Shown here one piece after another: positions 40,164-48,584 of a stretch of DNA of 64,000 bases. Where the stretch lies: NCBI RefSeq assembly GCF_002002735.1, contig NZ_MUNY01000078.1, positions 124,001 through 188,000 on the forward strand, given 5' to 3'. The notes beneath the pieces are model-generated. The model was not told the DNA's origin. It made no database searches and worked only from the letters and a program-made list of their open reading frames with translations. Position numbers and translations under genes: made by a program. Positions within the stretch are counted from its first letter, which is position 1; every line of letters begins with the position of its first letter. The DNA comes from Algoriphagus sp. A40. Lineage in GTDB: Bacteria > Bacteroidota > Bacteroidia > Cytophagales > Cyclobacteriaceae.

Positions 40164-40814
40164 ATGTTTCGAATCCTTTTCGTCCTGATCCTTCTAGTTC
40201 TCCCCTTTGGGGCTTTTGCTCAGTTGAGTGTGGGAATCAGGGGCGGTTATGCCACCTCCTCCTATAGTTATCAAGCTACTGCATCCACCAGAAGTGCCTC
40301 TGTGGATGGAATAGGCGCGCCAACTTTTGCCTTCGTGGTGGAGTATTTTAACTCAAAAAATGCAGGTATCGAGCTCAACGTCCAGCAATTGACTTTGGGC
40401 TTTAGGCAATTTAGCATCGAGGAGGAATTGAATCATACGGAATTGACCTATCTCAAATTCCCTTTGCTGGCAAGTTTTTTTGCGGGAAAATCAGGCAGGT
40501 TTCAGATCAAGGTTGGTCCTCATCTGGGATATCTGCTGAAAGCAGAGGATATCACCCGCGATTATTCCGGAGCGACTCCACCGGAATTGCCAACTTTCGG
40601 AGGTGCATCTGATAATACGAACAAGTTTATGTACGGAATCACTGCCGGAGCCGGGATATCCAAGCTTTTTGGTAAAAGTACCATTTCCGGGGAAGTAAGG
40701 TTTGCCTATGATTTCACCAATCCCGAGTCGCAGGATCGGATTTACGACATGAATTCGACCAACCTGGAGTTTACCTTGGCTTACCTTTTCAGAATAAAAG
40801 AAAGGAAGGAGTAA
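40164..40814 (+). CDS. Small outer-membrane beta-barrel protein (PorT-like)
   Basis: A 216-residue protein with a signal peptide (MFRILFVLILLVLPFGAFAQ) and alternating hydrophobic strands such as LSVGIRGGYATSSYSYQ, AGIELNVQQLTLGF, LTYLKFPLLASFFAG, FQIKVGPHLGYLLKAEDI and a C-terminal LEFTLAYLFRIKE. The KFPLL and GPHLGYLL segments are the usual marks of the eight-strand barrel family called PorT or OMP_b-brl_2 in Bacteroidota. It starts 32 nt after the 916-residue envelope gene, so they are probably a pair. A TTG at 40158 is an alternative start. Confidence 0.85.
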   Translation: MFRILFVLILLVLPFGAFAQLSVGIRGGYATSSYSYQATASTRSASVDGIGAPTFAFVVEYFNSKNAGIELNVQQLTLGFRQFSIEEELNHTELTYLKFPLLASFFAGKSGRFQIKVGPHLGYLLKAEDITRDYSGATPPELPTFGGASDNTNKFMYGITAGAGISKLFGKSTISGEVRFAYDFTNPESQDRIYDMNSTNLEFTLAYLFRIKERKE

Positions 40815-40888
40815 ACTGGAATGGTCTGGGACTTGTAAGCTTAATGGGACTACTTAACTTTGAGCCAAAGCTTTAAACCTAACCTATC

Positions 40889-41317
40889 TTGAAAATCCAA
40901 ATCATCAACGGTCCCAACCTCAATCTGCTTGGAAAAAGGGAGCCGGAAATCTACGGAAGCGAGACATTCGAAGATTACTTTGAGCATTTGCAAAAGCGCT
41001 TTCCGCAAGTGGACCTCCATTACTTCCAGAGTAATGTGGAAGGTGAACTGATCAATAAAATCCACGAGGTGGGATTCAGTTTCGATGCCATTTTGCTCAA
41101 CGCCGGTGGATATACTCACACTTCGGTGGCTATTTCGGATGCCATATCGGGTGTTACTACTCCGACCCTTGAAGTTCACATTTCCAATATTTATAAGCGC
41201 GAGGAATTCCGCCACAAAAGCATTATCTCCAAGTCCTGCATAGGTATGATTTCAGGTTTAGGATTGAAAGGCTACGAACTTGGTGTTACTTATTTTCTCC
41301 ACACTCCAGAACTATGA
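40889..41317 (+). CDS. aroQ: 3-dehydroquinate dehydratase, type II
   Basis: A 142-residue enzyme of the shikimate pathway. It has IINGPNLNLLGKREPEIYG (5-23) with catalytic Tyr22 and Arg17, ILLNAGGYTHTSVAISDAI, and VHISNIYKREEFRHKS with the active-site His. The protein begins at a TTG (40889); an ATG further in would cut away the first motif. The stop overlaps the next start by 4 nt (ATGA). aroC lies 2.5 kb further on the opposite strand. Confidence 0.95.
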   Translation: MKIQIINGPNLNLLGKREPEIYGSETFEDYFEHLQKRFPQVDLHYFQSNVEGELINKIHEVGFSFDAILLNAGGYTHTSVAISDAISGVTTPTLEVHISNIYKREEFRHKSIISKSCIGMISGLGLKGYELGVTYFLHTPEL

Positions 41318-42369
41318 TCACTTTTGCTCCGGGACCATCTAAAGTTTACGATGCGCTTCCCCAATACATGCAGGATGCCTATACTCAGGGAATCCTGAGT
41401 GCAAATCACCGCAGCGGCGTTTTTATGCATCTTTATCAGGAGACTGAGCAATTGATGCGGGAAAAACTCCACATGCCGGATGATTACAAGTTGTTGTTCA
41501 CTTCGTCGGCGACAGAAAACTGGGAGATCATTACTCAGTCAATCGTCGAGAAAGCGAGCTTTCACCTCTACTCCGGATCATTTGGAAAAAAGTGGGTTGA
41601 ATATGCCAAATACATCATTCCGGCGACAGGCTCGCTGAAACTTGAAGCCAATCAGGCAGTGGACGTGGCCGGATTGGAGATCGGAGAGGACTTTGATCTG
41701 ATTGCGATTACCCAAAACGAAACTGCCAATGCCACGCAGGTTCCGATGTCGGTCATCGAAGCGATCGGGGAAAAGTTTCCCGAGAAAATGATTGCTGTGG
41801 ATACGACTTCCTCTATGGGCGGGATTGAGCTGGACTTCAGCCTGGCTGACATTTGGTATGCCTCAGTCCAGAAATGTTTTGGCCTTCCGGCTGGATTGGG
41901 AATTTTGATCCTTTCTCCAAAAGCGATCGAAAAATCCCAGCGGAAAGGTGAAAAGGGAAGGTACAACAGCTTGAGTTTTATGCTGGAAAATGCAGCAGGA
42001 TACCAAACTCACTATACCCCAAATGTGTATGGGATCTACCTTCTCAATAGGGTTTTGAAAGATCTGGAGGAGATCCAGCACGTCGATTCACGCTTGAGAG
42101 CACGCATGACCAAGCTTGAGAATACTATTGCACAATCAGAGAAATTCAGGATGCTGGTGGACAATGCAGAAACCAGAAGTACTACCGTGATGGCTGTGGC
42201 AGGATCAGAAGACTTGATTTCGGCTGTGAAAAAAGCCGCTGAAAAGGAAGGAATGCAGTTGGGAAGCGGGTATGGGCCACATAAACCGACCAGCTTCAGG
42301 ATTGCCAACTTTCCAGCGATTACCGATGCGGAGTTTGATCGCTTGATTGAGTTTTTGAAAAACTATTAG
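41314..42369 (+). CDS. Class V PLP-dependent aminotransferase (SerC-like)
   Basis: A 351-residue fold-type I enzyme. It opens MITFAPGPSKV and has ILSANHRSGVFMHLYQETEQ, a pattern found in phosphoserine aminotransferase and related alanine-glyoxylate aminotransferases; AVDTTSSMGGIELDFSLADI holds the PLP Asp and SVQKCFGLPAG the Schiff-base Lys187. SerC would make phosphoserine for serine synthesis, which is the best guess because of the N-terminal and SANHRSG motifs, but serB/serA are not adjacent. It overlaps aroQ by 4 nt and is translated with it. Confidence 0.85.
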   Translation: MITFAPGPSKVYDALPQYMQDAYTQGILSANHRSGVFMHLYQETEQLMREKLHMPDDYKLLFTSSATENWEIITQSIVEKASFHLYSGSFGKKWVEYAKYIIPATGSLKLEANQAVDVAGLEIGEDFDLIAITQNETANATQVPMSVIEAIGEKFPEKMIAVDTTSSMGGIELDFSLADIWYASVQKCFGLPAGLGILILSPKAIEKSQRKGEKGRYNSLSFMLENAAGYQTHYTPNVYGIYLLNRVLKDLEEIQHVDSRLRARMTKLENTIAQSEKFRMLVDNAETRSTTVMAVAGSEDLISAVKKAAEKEGMQLGSGYGPHKPTSFRIANFPAITDAEFDRLIEFLKNY

Positions 42370-42398
42370 AAAATTTCCACCGATCAGAATTTAATGAA

Positions 42399-42424
42399 AA
42401 AGCCCGGAGTCAATTCCGGGCTTT
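42399..42424. terminator. Bidirectional terminator
   Basis: AAAGCCCGGA (42399-42408) and TCCGGGCTTT (42415-42424) form a perfect 10-bp stem with a 6-nt loop between convergent genes. It has the same arms as the terminator at 9413-9439. Confidence 0.85.
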
Positions 42425-42429
42425 CCTGT

Positions 42430-43773
42430 TTAGTTTAATTCTTGGACACTTTCATTCGCCGTAAAGGGATTTTTCTTTCGGATCATTCCATCCGGCAATT
42501 CACCCTCGGTACTAGCAACTACCGTGGCGACCACTACATCACCGGTAATGTTGACCACAGTTCGGAACATGTCCAAGATTCGGTCTGGTGCCATAATCAA
42601 GGCAATTCCCGCAGCTGGGACTCCGATGGATTCCAATACCACGATCAGCATAATCAATCCGGCTCCGGGAACTCCAGCCGAACCGATTGCTGCTAGGGTG
42701 GATGTCAATACAATCATTACTTGATCTCCGAGCGTCAGTTCCATTCCCAATGCCTGAGCAATAAATACAGCAGCCACAGCCTGGTATAGACTGGTACCGT
42801 TCATATTGACAGTAGCCCCAAGAGGGAGGACAAAGCTGGAAACGTTTTCAGATACACCCAATTCCTCCTCCGTGAGCTTCATTGTGACAGGAAGGGTGGC
42901 ATTGCTGGAGCTAGTCGTGAATGCTAAAAGCTGGGCAGGGCGAATAGCCTTGAAAAAATCTAAATACTTGACTTTGGTAAATGATTTGAGAAAAAGAGGA
43001 TAAATCACCAGCATCATCAAGAACAGACCACTTAGTACAATCAGGCTATATTTTAAAAGTGCCAACAGCAATTCTACAGCAGAATCCGGATTGTCACCGG
43101 CAATTTCCACGATCAGTGAGGCCATCAAAGCGAACACTCCATAGGGAGCAATCATCATGATGTAAGTCACGATCTGAATTATTATTTCATTGAGCCCGTC
43201 AAAAAAAGCTATGACCGGTTCAGCCTTGGACTTTGGAATTTGCAACAGTGCAATGCCTGCTAAAATCGCGAATAGCACGACCTGAAGCATAGCAGTATTG
43301 TCAGTCATTGCCTGAAAAAGATTTTCTGGAACCATGTCCACAATTGGCTGAAGCGGACCTTGCTCCTTTAGTTCTGAAGCTGCATCTGCTCTGGTCCCTG
43401 CAGCGACTTCATAGGATTTCATCAAATTATCCTTGGTGGAGGCTGGAATCGCTTCCCCTGGCTTAAAAAAATTAACGAGGACCAATCCAATAACTATCGC
43501 GATGACTGTGGTGAGCAGGAAGGAAATTAAAGTCTTACCACCGATTCGGCTCAGTTTGGAGATGTCGCCTAAATTTGCCACACCGATTATCAATGAAGCC
43601 AATACCAAAGGCATAGCAATCATCTTTAGACCATTGATGAAAATTGTGCCAATAGGTTTGATGAAGTCTATGGTGATCCAGCTTGGGATTCCGGTTTTGA
43701 GGGTAAGCAGGCCATAAACCAAACCCAACACCATTCCAATGATAATCTGGGTATGTAGAGGTAATTTTTTCAA
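42430..43773 (-). CDS. Dicarboxylate/amino acid:cation symporter (DAACS family)
   Basis: A 447-residue membrane transporter of the GltP/DctA type with about eight helices and two re-entrant loops. The first hairpin signature is AFTTSSSNATLPVTMKL (serine-rich), the second substrate site is PLGATVNMNGTSLYQAVAA with the NMNGT motif, and later GVPGAGLIMLIVVLESIGVP and APDRILDMFRTVVNITGD with an Asp that binds sodium and substrate. It should bring in glutamate, aspartate or C4-dicarboxylates with sodium or protons. It lies 13 bp downstream of aroC, on the same strand. Confidence 0.93.
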   Translation of the reverse strand: MKKLPLHTQIIIGMVLGLVYGLLTLKTGIPSWITIDFIKPIGTIFINGLKMIAMPLVLASLIIGVANLGDISKLSRIGGKTLISFLLTTVIAIVIGLVLVNFFKPGEAIPASTKDNLMKSYEVAAGTRADAASELKEQGPLQPIVDMVPENLFQAMTDNTAMLQVVLFAILAGIALLQIPKSKAEPVIAFFDGLNEIIIQIVTYIMMIAPYGVFALMASLIVEIAGDNPDSAVELLLALLKYSLIVLSGLFLMMLVIYPLFLKSFTKVKYLDFFKAIRPAQLLAFTTSSSNATLPVTMKLTEEELGVSENVSSFVLPLGATVNMNGTSLYQAVAAVFIAQALGMELTLGDQVMIVLTSTLAAIGSAGVPGAGLIMLIVVLESIGVPAAGIALIMAPDRILDMFRTVVNITGDVVVATVVASTEGELPDGMIRKKNPFTANESVQELN

Positions 43774-43786
43774 TGTATATCGGGGT

Positions 43787-44872
43787 TTATATTTCGTCTA
43801 ATTTATTGGTCTTGGATAAAAGAAGATAGTCCGCAATGACCAATGCTGCCATAGCTTCCACAATTGGTACTGCACGAGGTACAACACAGGGATCATGACG
43901 GCCTTTCCCACTGACAATGACTGTTTCTCCAGCTTCGTTGAGTGATTCCTGATCCTGCATGATGGTGGCAACAGGCTTGAAAGCTACCCGAAAGTAGATG
44001 TCTTCTCCGTTGCTGATTCCGCCTTGGATGCCTCCTGAGTGATTGGTTATAGTATGAATTTTTTCACCTTCCATGACAAAGGTGTCGTTGTGCTGGGAGC
44101 CTCTCATCTTGACTCCTTCGAATCCACTTCCGTATTCAAATCCTTTCACGGCATTGATGCTGAGCATAGCCTTGCCCAATTCGGCATGGAGCCGATCGAA
44201 AACAGGCTCCCCAAGGCCAGGAGGGGTGTTTTTGATTACACAGGTGACTACTCCTCCGATGGTGTCTCGCTCTAATCGAACAGTGTCGATGAGTGATATC
44301 ATCCTTTCGGCCATTTCCGGATCGGGGCATCGGACGATATTTTCCTCCGCCAGATCGAGATTAAGTTCTGAGTAATTTTTTTCCAGTGTCAAATCTCCGA
44401 CCTGTGAAACAAAGGCCTGGACACTGATTCCTTTTGCGGCTAAAAATTGCTTTGCGATAGCACCACCTGCAACTCTTGCTGCCGTTTCACGTGCGCTGGA
44501 GCGACCTCCGCCACGATAGTCCCTGATTCCGTACTTTTCAAAATAGGTGTAATCGGCGTGAGAAGGGCGGAATTTATCTGCGATATGGGAATAGTCTTTA
44601 CTTTTTTGATCAGAATTCTGGATCACAATCCCGATGGGAGTGCCGGTAGTTTTTCCCTCAAAAACCCCGGATAGAATTTCAATTTCGTCTTCTTCCTTGC
44701 GCTGAGTGGTGATTTTGGATTGGCCTGGCTTTCTGCGCTGCATTTCCTGGCGGATTTTCTCCTCATCCAATTCCAGACCTGCCGGACATCCTTCCACAAT
44801 AGCTCCCAAAGCTTTTCCGTGTGATTCACCAAAAGTGGTGATCCTGAAAAGCTTGCCAAATGAATTTCCCAT
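43787..44872 (-). CDS. aroC: Chorismate synthase
   Basis: A 361-residue FMN-dependent enzyme that makes chorismate from EPSP. Signatures are FRITTFGESHGKALGAIVEG (9-28), RPGHADYTYFEKYGIRDYRG-like RPSHADYTYFEKYGIRDYRG, the GGRSSARETAARVAGGAIAK motif and the conserved GGIQGGISNGEDI. It overlaps batD at a TAATG junction (1 nt shared), which couples their translation. Length is normal. Confidence 0.97.
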   Translation of the reverse strand: MGNSFGKLFRITTFGESHGKALGAIVEGCPAGLELDEEKIRQEMQRRKPGQSKITTQRKEEDEIEILSGVFEGKTTGTPIGIVIQNSDQKSKDYSHIADKFRPSHADYTYFEKYGIRDYRGGGRSSARETAARVAGGAIAKQFLAAKGISVQAFVSQVGDLTLEKNYSELNLDLAEENIVRCPDPEMAERMISLIDTVRLERDTIGGVVTCVIKNTPPGLGEPVFDRLHAELGKAMLSINAVKGFEYGSGFEGVKMRGSQHNDTFVMEGEKIHTITNHSGGIQGGISNGEDIYFRVAFKPVATIMQDQESLNEAGETVIVSGKGRHDPCVVPRAVPIVEAMAALVIADYLLLSKTNKLDEI

Positions 44873-46320
44873 TATTTTTTCTTGATTATCAGGACCGCCA
44901 GCAGGGCGACAGCTCCCAAAAGGAGCACGTTGATTACGGTCGTAAAATAGTATTTATATTGCTCGTTTGAAAACTGATTGCTTTCAGAATCGATCTTGTC
45001 GTATATCCCTCCAAGTCTCTGTCCCGAAAGTGCCTGATTTACCTTGCTTTCTCCAGTGACAATGATTTTTGCCTGAGGTTTGAGCGTATCATAGACGGCT
45101 CTCAAGGGATCAAAATATATCCATTGGAAATGATCATCCAGTTCGTAATTCCCTGCTTCGTTGATGGTGATGTAATAGTTGAATTCTTTGATTCCGGAAA
45201 CCCGACTGTATCCCCGGTTAATTTGTTGCCGGACATTCGGGTCGAAGGTATCCAGGTTGGTACCACCCGTCAGCCGTTTTGGAGGTGACACTGCATTGAT
45301 GTTTCCCACCCCATTGATTCCAAAATTGTATTCAAATCCCTTTCCGGTTTCCACTTCCAAGGAGCTTATATTTTCCCTTAATTGGAACACACCCACACTT
45401 ACTTCGTTTTTCAGCGGATGGGGAGGAAGTGGTTTTACTGTGATTGTTTGGGGACTGGAATAGAAGGTCTTAAAATCTTCCTGTCGGCTTGCGCCAAAAA
45501 AGGTCGGATTTTTGGCAATCCTGTATTTGATCATTTCCCATGGAACTCGGGGAATTTCTATTGTGCCTTCGGAAAAAGGAAAAAATGAGGCCTCATAAAC
45601 CTTAAATCTCATCCATCTTTTTCCCTGGATATCCACCACTTCCGGTTCGATGTTGGTGATGTTGAAATTTTCCTCCCAGGCATTGTTGGGTTTGAGGTTT
45701 TTCAGGATAGCATCCAGTTGCCGACCAGGCTCATAAAACTGAAAAGGGGCCTGATTTTGTTCAGACATGTAAAATGCCACATTGAGATTGAAGCCCTCAC
45801 CGGCAAATATTTCTTTCTTGTCCACCGATACAGAAAAGAACGCATCGTCTTCCAGTTCGACAAATTCTGGCTCCTCGGCTGGTCGGCCAAAGAAATCTGC
45901 AAAAGGATCCACGGCATTTCCCCCAAATCCCTGATTGTTGACAGGATCTCCAACGCTGATAGTTTTTCCTGGGGAGGAAAAAGATTCCCCATTGATCAAA
46001 ACGGTGAAATTTTCAAGACTGTACTGGCCTTTTCGGATTGGCTTGTAATATTGAATAATACTGTTGGAGCTGCTCATTTGTCCATTGATGATATTCATGG
46101 ACGATGACTGTGAAATGCCCTGCTTCTGAAATCCCTGGATTTCGGGAAATTGGTCGTAGGATTTGATTTTGTCGTTGGAGAGGGTGACTTTGATGGTAAA
46201 CGTCTCATTAAGGCCTATTTCATCTGGACCCAATTCTATTTGGACATTCTGGGCTTGTGAAATTTTCACAAGAAAGAAAGCTAGGCATACGAAAGCAAGA
46301 CGGAGCATCGTTGTGGACAT
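44872..46320 (-). CDS. batD: BatD family protein
   Basis: A 482-residue membrane-anchored protein of the Bacteroidota Bat (aerotolerance) system: a signal peptide (MLRLAFVCLAFFLVKISQAQ), immunoglobulin-like beta domains with VQIELGPDEIGLNETFTIKV and a long oxygen-tolerance domain including PVNNQGFGGNAVDPFADFFG and SVSVDKKEIFAGEGFNLNVA, and a C-terminal helix (VINVLLLGAVALLAVLIIKK) that anchors it. BatA, BatB and BatE are not next to it. The Met at 46308 (MLRLAF) is an alternative start. It shares one nucleotide with aroC. Confidence 0.87.
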   Translation of the reverse strand: MSTTMLRLAFVCLAFFLVKISQAQNVQIELGPDEIGLNETFTIKVTLSNDKIKSYDQFPEIQGFQKQGISQSSSMNIINGQMSSSNSIIQYYKPIRKGQYSLENFTVLINGESFSSPGKTISVGDPVNNQGFGGNAVDPFADFFGRPAEEPEFVELEDDAFFSVSVDKKEIFAGEGFNLNVAFYMSEQNQAPFQFYEPGRQLDAILKNLKPNNAWEENFNITNIEPEVVDIQGKRWMRFKVYEASFFPFSEGTIEIPRVPWEMIKYRIAKNPTFFGASRQEDFKTFYSSPQTITVKPLPPHPLKNEVSVGVFQLRENISSLEVETGKGFEYNFGINGVGNINAVSPPKRLTGGTNLDTFDPNVRQQINRGYSRVSGIKEFNYYITINEAGNYELDDHFQWIYFDPLRAVYDTLKPQAKIIVTGESKVNQALSGQRLGGIYDKIDSESNQFSNEQYKYYFTTVINVLLLGAVALLAVLIIKKK

Positions 46321-46427
46321 GGACGCGAAAGTAGGGATAATTCTAATCTTAAGGGGTTCAAAAATAACGTAACATCTTGGGAAAAGCCCTCGTTTGCTTC
46401 CTTAAAATCAGTTAATAAACCCAAATC

Positions 46428-46625
46428 ATGACAGCCATGCTAGAATATGTGAAGACCATTTTGCAAAAAGTAAGTTTTAGTAAGTATTTGTTTGAAAGGG
46501 AATTGAAAAAAGGAATTCGGTATTTGATGCCTACTGAAATTGAGGAGTTTAGAGATTGGTGTTACGAGTCATTTGGTCCCAGCCATCAGCCAATCCTCAA
46601 CCGGTATTTTAGACCTGCCTATTAA
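46428..46625 (+). CDS. Small conserved hypothetical protein
   Basis: A 65-residue protein (MTAMLEYVKTILQKVSFSKY..., possibly starting at the second Met at 46437). It appears helical and amphipathic, with FERELKKGIRYLMPTEIEEF and a WCYESFGPSH segment. The composition is protein-like, and a terminator follows directly after the stop, supporting a real gene. Similar short proteins are familiar in Bacteroidota, but no function is known to me. Confidence 0.65.
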   Translation: MTAMLEYVKTILQKVSFSKYLFERELKKGIRYLMPTEIEEFRDWCYESFGPSHQPILNRYFRPAY

Positions 46626-46637
46626 TGAGTGAAAATG

Positions 46638-46672
46638 AAAAAGCCCTGATTTTTTGAATTCCAGGGCTTTTT
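46638..46672. terminator. Terminator between the small gene and amt
   Basis: AAAAAGCCCTG (46638-46648) and CAGGGCTTTTT (46662-46672) form an 11-bp stem with a 13-nt loop between convergent genes. Confidence 0.85.
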
Positions 46673-46697
46673 GTTGTGGTTGATTGTTTTTTATTGG

Positions 46698-47942
46698 TTA
46701 ATCTTTTGCTGCAAAGTCCGGATAGGCACGCATGGCGTGCTCGTTGATATCCAAGCCCTCTATTTCTTCTTTTTCATCAACACGGATTCCGACAGTTTTC
46801 TTAAGGACAAAGAAGATCAGAAATGCAGTGGCAAAGCAGAATGCGCCTACTGCACCAATTCCGATCAGCTGAGAAATCACTTGATTCATCCCAGCTAGGT
46901 TTCCAAATAGGCCGACTGCCAAGGTTCCCCAAACTCCTCCCACCAAATGGACAGAAATGGCTCCAACCGGATCGTCGATTTTAATTTTGTCAAAGAATAC
47001 GACTCCGAATACAACTAGCCCTCCGCCGATCAAGCCGATGAATACCGAATCCAACACGCTCATTTGATCTGCTCCGGCTGTGATTCCTACCAATCCTGCA
47101 AGGATGCCATTGAGCACCATGGTGATGTCATAGGTTTTGAATTTCAGATAAGAGATGAACAGTGCACCAACTGCTCCTGAGGCGGCAGAGATGGATGTAG
47201 TGACAAAAACTTTGGAAACGATGCCTGGATTAGCACTCAGTACAGATCCACCGTTGAATCCAAACCAGCCAAACCAAAGAAGAAACACCCCGATCGTGGC
47301 CATGGAAAGATTATGTCCCGGGATAGCCTTCATCCCCTGAGGGGTATACTTGCCAATCCTTGGGCCCAAAAGGAAAGCTCCTACCAATGCTGCCCAACCA
47401 CCCACAGAGTGGACGATTGTGGACCCTGCGAAATCATAGAATGGAGTCTCCAGCGTATTCAGGAATCCTCCCCCCCATTTCCACATACCCACGATTGGGT
47501 AAATGAATGCAACATACAAAATCGAAAAGGTGATAAATGGTCCGAGTTTTACCCGCTCAGCGACAGCTCCGGATACAATGGTTGCAGCTGTGGCTGCAAA
47601 CATCGCCTGGAAAAGGAAGTCGGTGAAATAAGTATAGCCAGCATTGTAATTGCTGCTATCCCAGCCCTCAGGGGCACTCAATCCAAATCCGGCAAACCCG
47701 AAGAATCCCCCGGCGAATTCAGCTCCTGGGTACATCAGATTGAACCCGACCATAGCGTAAGTCAGTAATCCGATGACGGGAATAATCGTGTTTTTAAATA
47801 AGATGTTGACGGCGTTTTTTGACCGGGTAAGTCCAGACTCAAGTGTAGCGAATCCGAGGTTCATGATGAATACCATCGTGGTGGCGATCATCATCCAGAG
47901 GTTGTTGACCGTGAAGAGGTCAGTTACAGGTATTTCTTCCAT
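46698..47942 (-). CDS. amt: Ammonium transporter
   Basis: A 414-residue Amt/MEP/Rh channel-type transporter with about eleven helices. Visible signatures include FATLESGLTRSKNAVNILFK, STIVHSVGGWAALVGAFLLG (the pore His in VHSVGG), LLWFGWFGFNGGSVLS and the second pore His in ISVHLVGGVWGTLAVGLFG. It is transcribed from glnK, 33 bp upstream, the classic glnK-amt pair in which the PII protein gates the channel. Confidence 0.95.
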   Translation of the reverse strand: MEEIPVTDLFTVNNLWMMIATTMVFIMNLGFATLESGLTRSKNAVNILFKNTIIPVIGLLTYAMVGFNLMYPGAEFAGGFFGFAGFGLSAPEGWDSSNYNAGYTYFTDFLFQAMFAATAATIVSGAVAERVKLGPFITFSILYVAFIYPIVGMWKWGGGFLNTLETPFYDFAGSTIVHSVGGWAALVGAFLLGPRIGKYTPQGMKAIPGHNLSMATIGVFLLWFGWFGFNGGSVLSANPGIVSKVFVTTSISAASGAVGALFISYLKFKTYDITMVLNGILAGLVGITAGADQMSVLDSVFIGLIGGGLVVFGVVFFDKIKIDDPVGAISVHLVGGVWGTLAVGLFGNLAGMNQVISQLIGIGAVGAFCFATAFLIFFVLKKTVGIRVDEKEEIEGLDINEHAMRAYPDFAAKD

Positions 47943-47975
47943 AAGTTTATTAGGTGAGGTGGTTTGGAATTGATC

Positions 47976-48320
47976 TTAAAGTGCAGCTTCTCCGGTTTCG
48001 TTATTTCGGATTCGATAGGCTTCCTGGACATCATAGACAAAGATTTTCCCATCACCTATCTCTCCTGTTTTTCCCTCGGTTAGGATGCATTGGATCACAG
48101 CAGGAGAGAGATCGTCCGGCACTACGATTTCCAGTTTCGTGCGGGGGATATAAGTTGGTTCGTAGGCCACCCCACGGTACATTTCCTGGCGGGCATGTTC
48201 AAATCCCATCCCCTTGATTTCATAAAAAGAGAGAAAGTTGACTCCCAGTTTGGAAATGCAAGTGTGGATCTGATCAAAGCGAGAGGTGCGGATGATCGCT
48301 TCTATTTTTTTCATTTTCAC
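47976..48320 (-). CDS. glnK: PII-type nitrogen regulatory protein
   Basis: A 114-residue PII protein. It has MKKIEAIIRTSRFDQIHTCISKL at the start, the T-loop FEHARQEMYRGVAYEPTYIP with Tyr residues in the YRG and AYEP positions corresponding to the uridylylated region of enterobacterial PII, and GKTGEIGDGKIFVYDVQEAYRIRN with the B-loop. It senses 2-oxoglutarate, ATP and ADP. It precedes amt by 33 bp on the same strand. Whether this T-loop is uridylylated here cannot be judged. Confidence 0.93.
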   Translation of the reverse strand: MKMKKIEAIIRTSRFDQIHTCISKLGVNFLSFYEIKGMGFEHARQEMYRGVAYEPTYIPRTKLEIVVPDDLSPAVIQCILTEGKTGEIGDGKIFVYDVQEAYRIRNNETGEAAL

Positions 48321-48532
48321 AATAGGTTAAGTGGTTTTTTGTGATATCAGCATGAAAGTAAGATAAATATTGCGCCAAAGTAAAAAACAGGATAAAAAAA
48401 TAACCAATTATGAATAAAAAAATGTTTTAAAAATCAAAAATGGTGTTGAAATGATTCTAAAGGTTGAAAAAAGATTCAAATAATGTGGACAATAGGGGTT
48501 AATATGAACCAAATAGAATTAAAAATATTCGA

Positions 48533-48563
48533 TTTGCCTACGGAGGATAAAAACTTAATTTTG
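48533..48563 (+). promoter_or_regulatory. Bacteroidota-type promoter TTTG-N19-TAATTTTG
   Basis: TTTG at 48533-48536 and TAATTTTG at 48556-48563 with 19-bp spacing, 21 nt before the nucleotidyltransferase start. It matches the consensus in both parts and in spacing. Confidence 0.8.
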
Positions 48564-48584
48564 TGACCGTTTTTAAATACGCCC

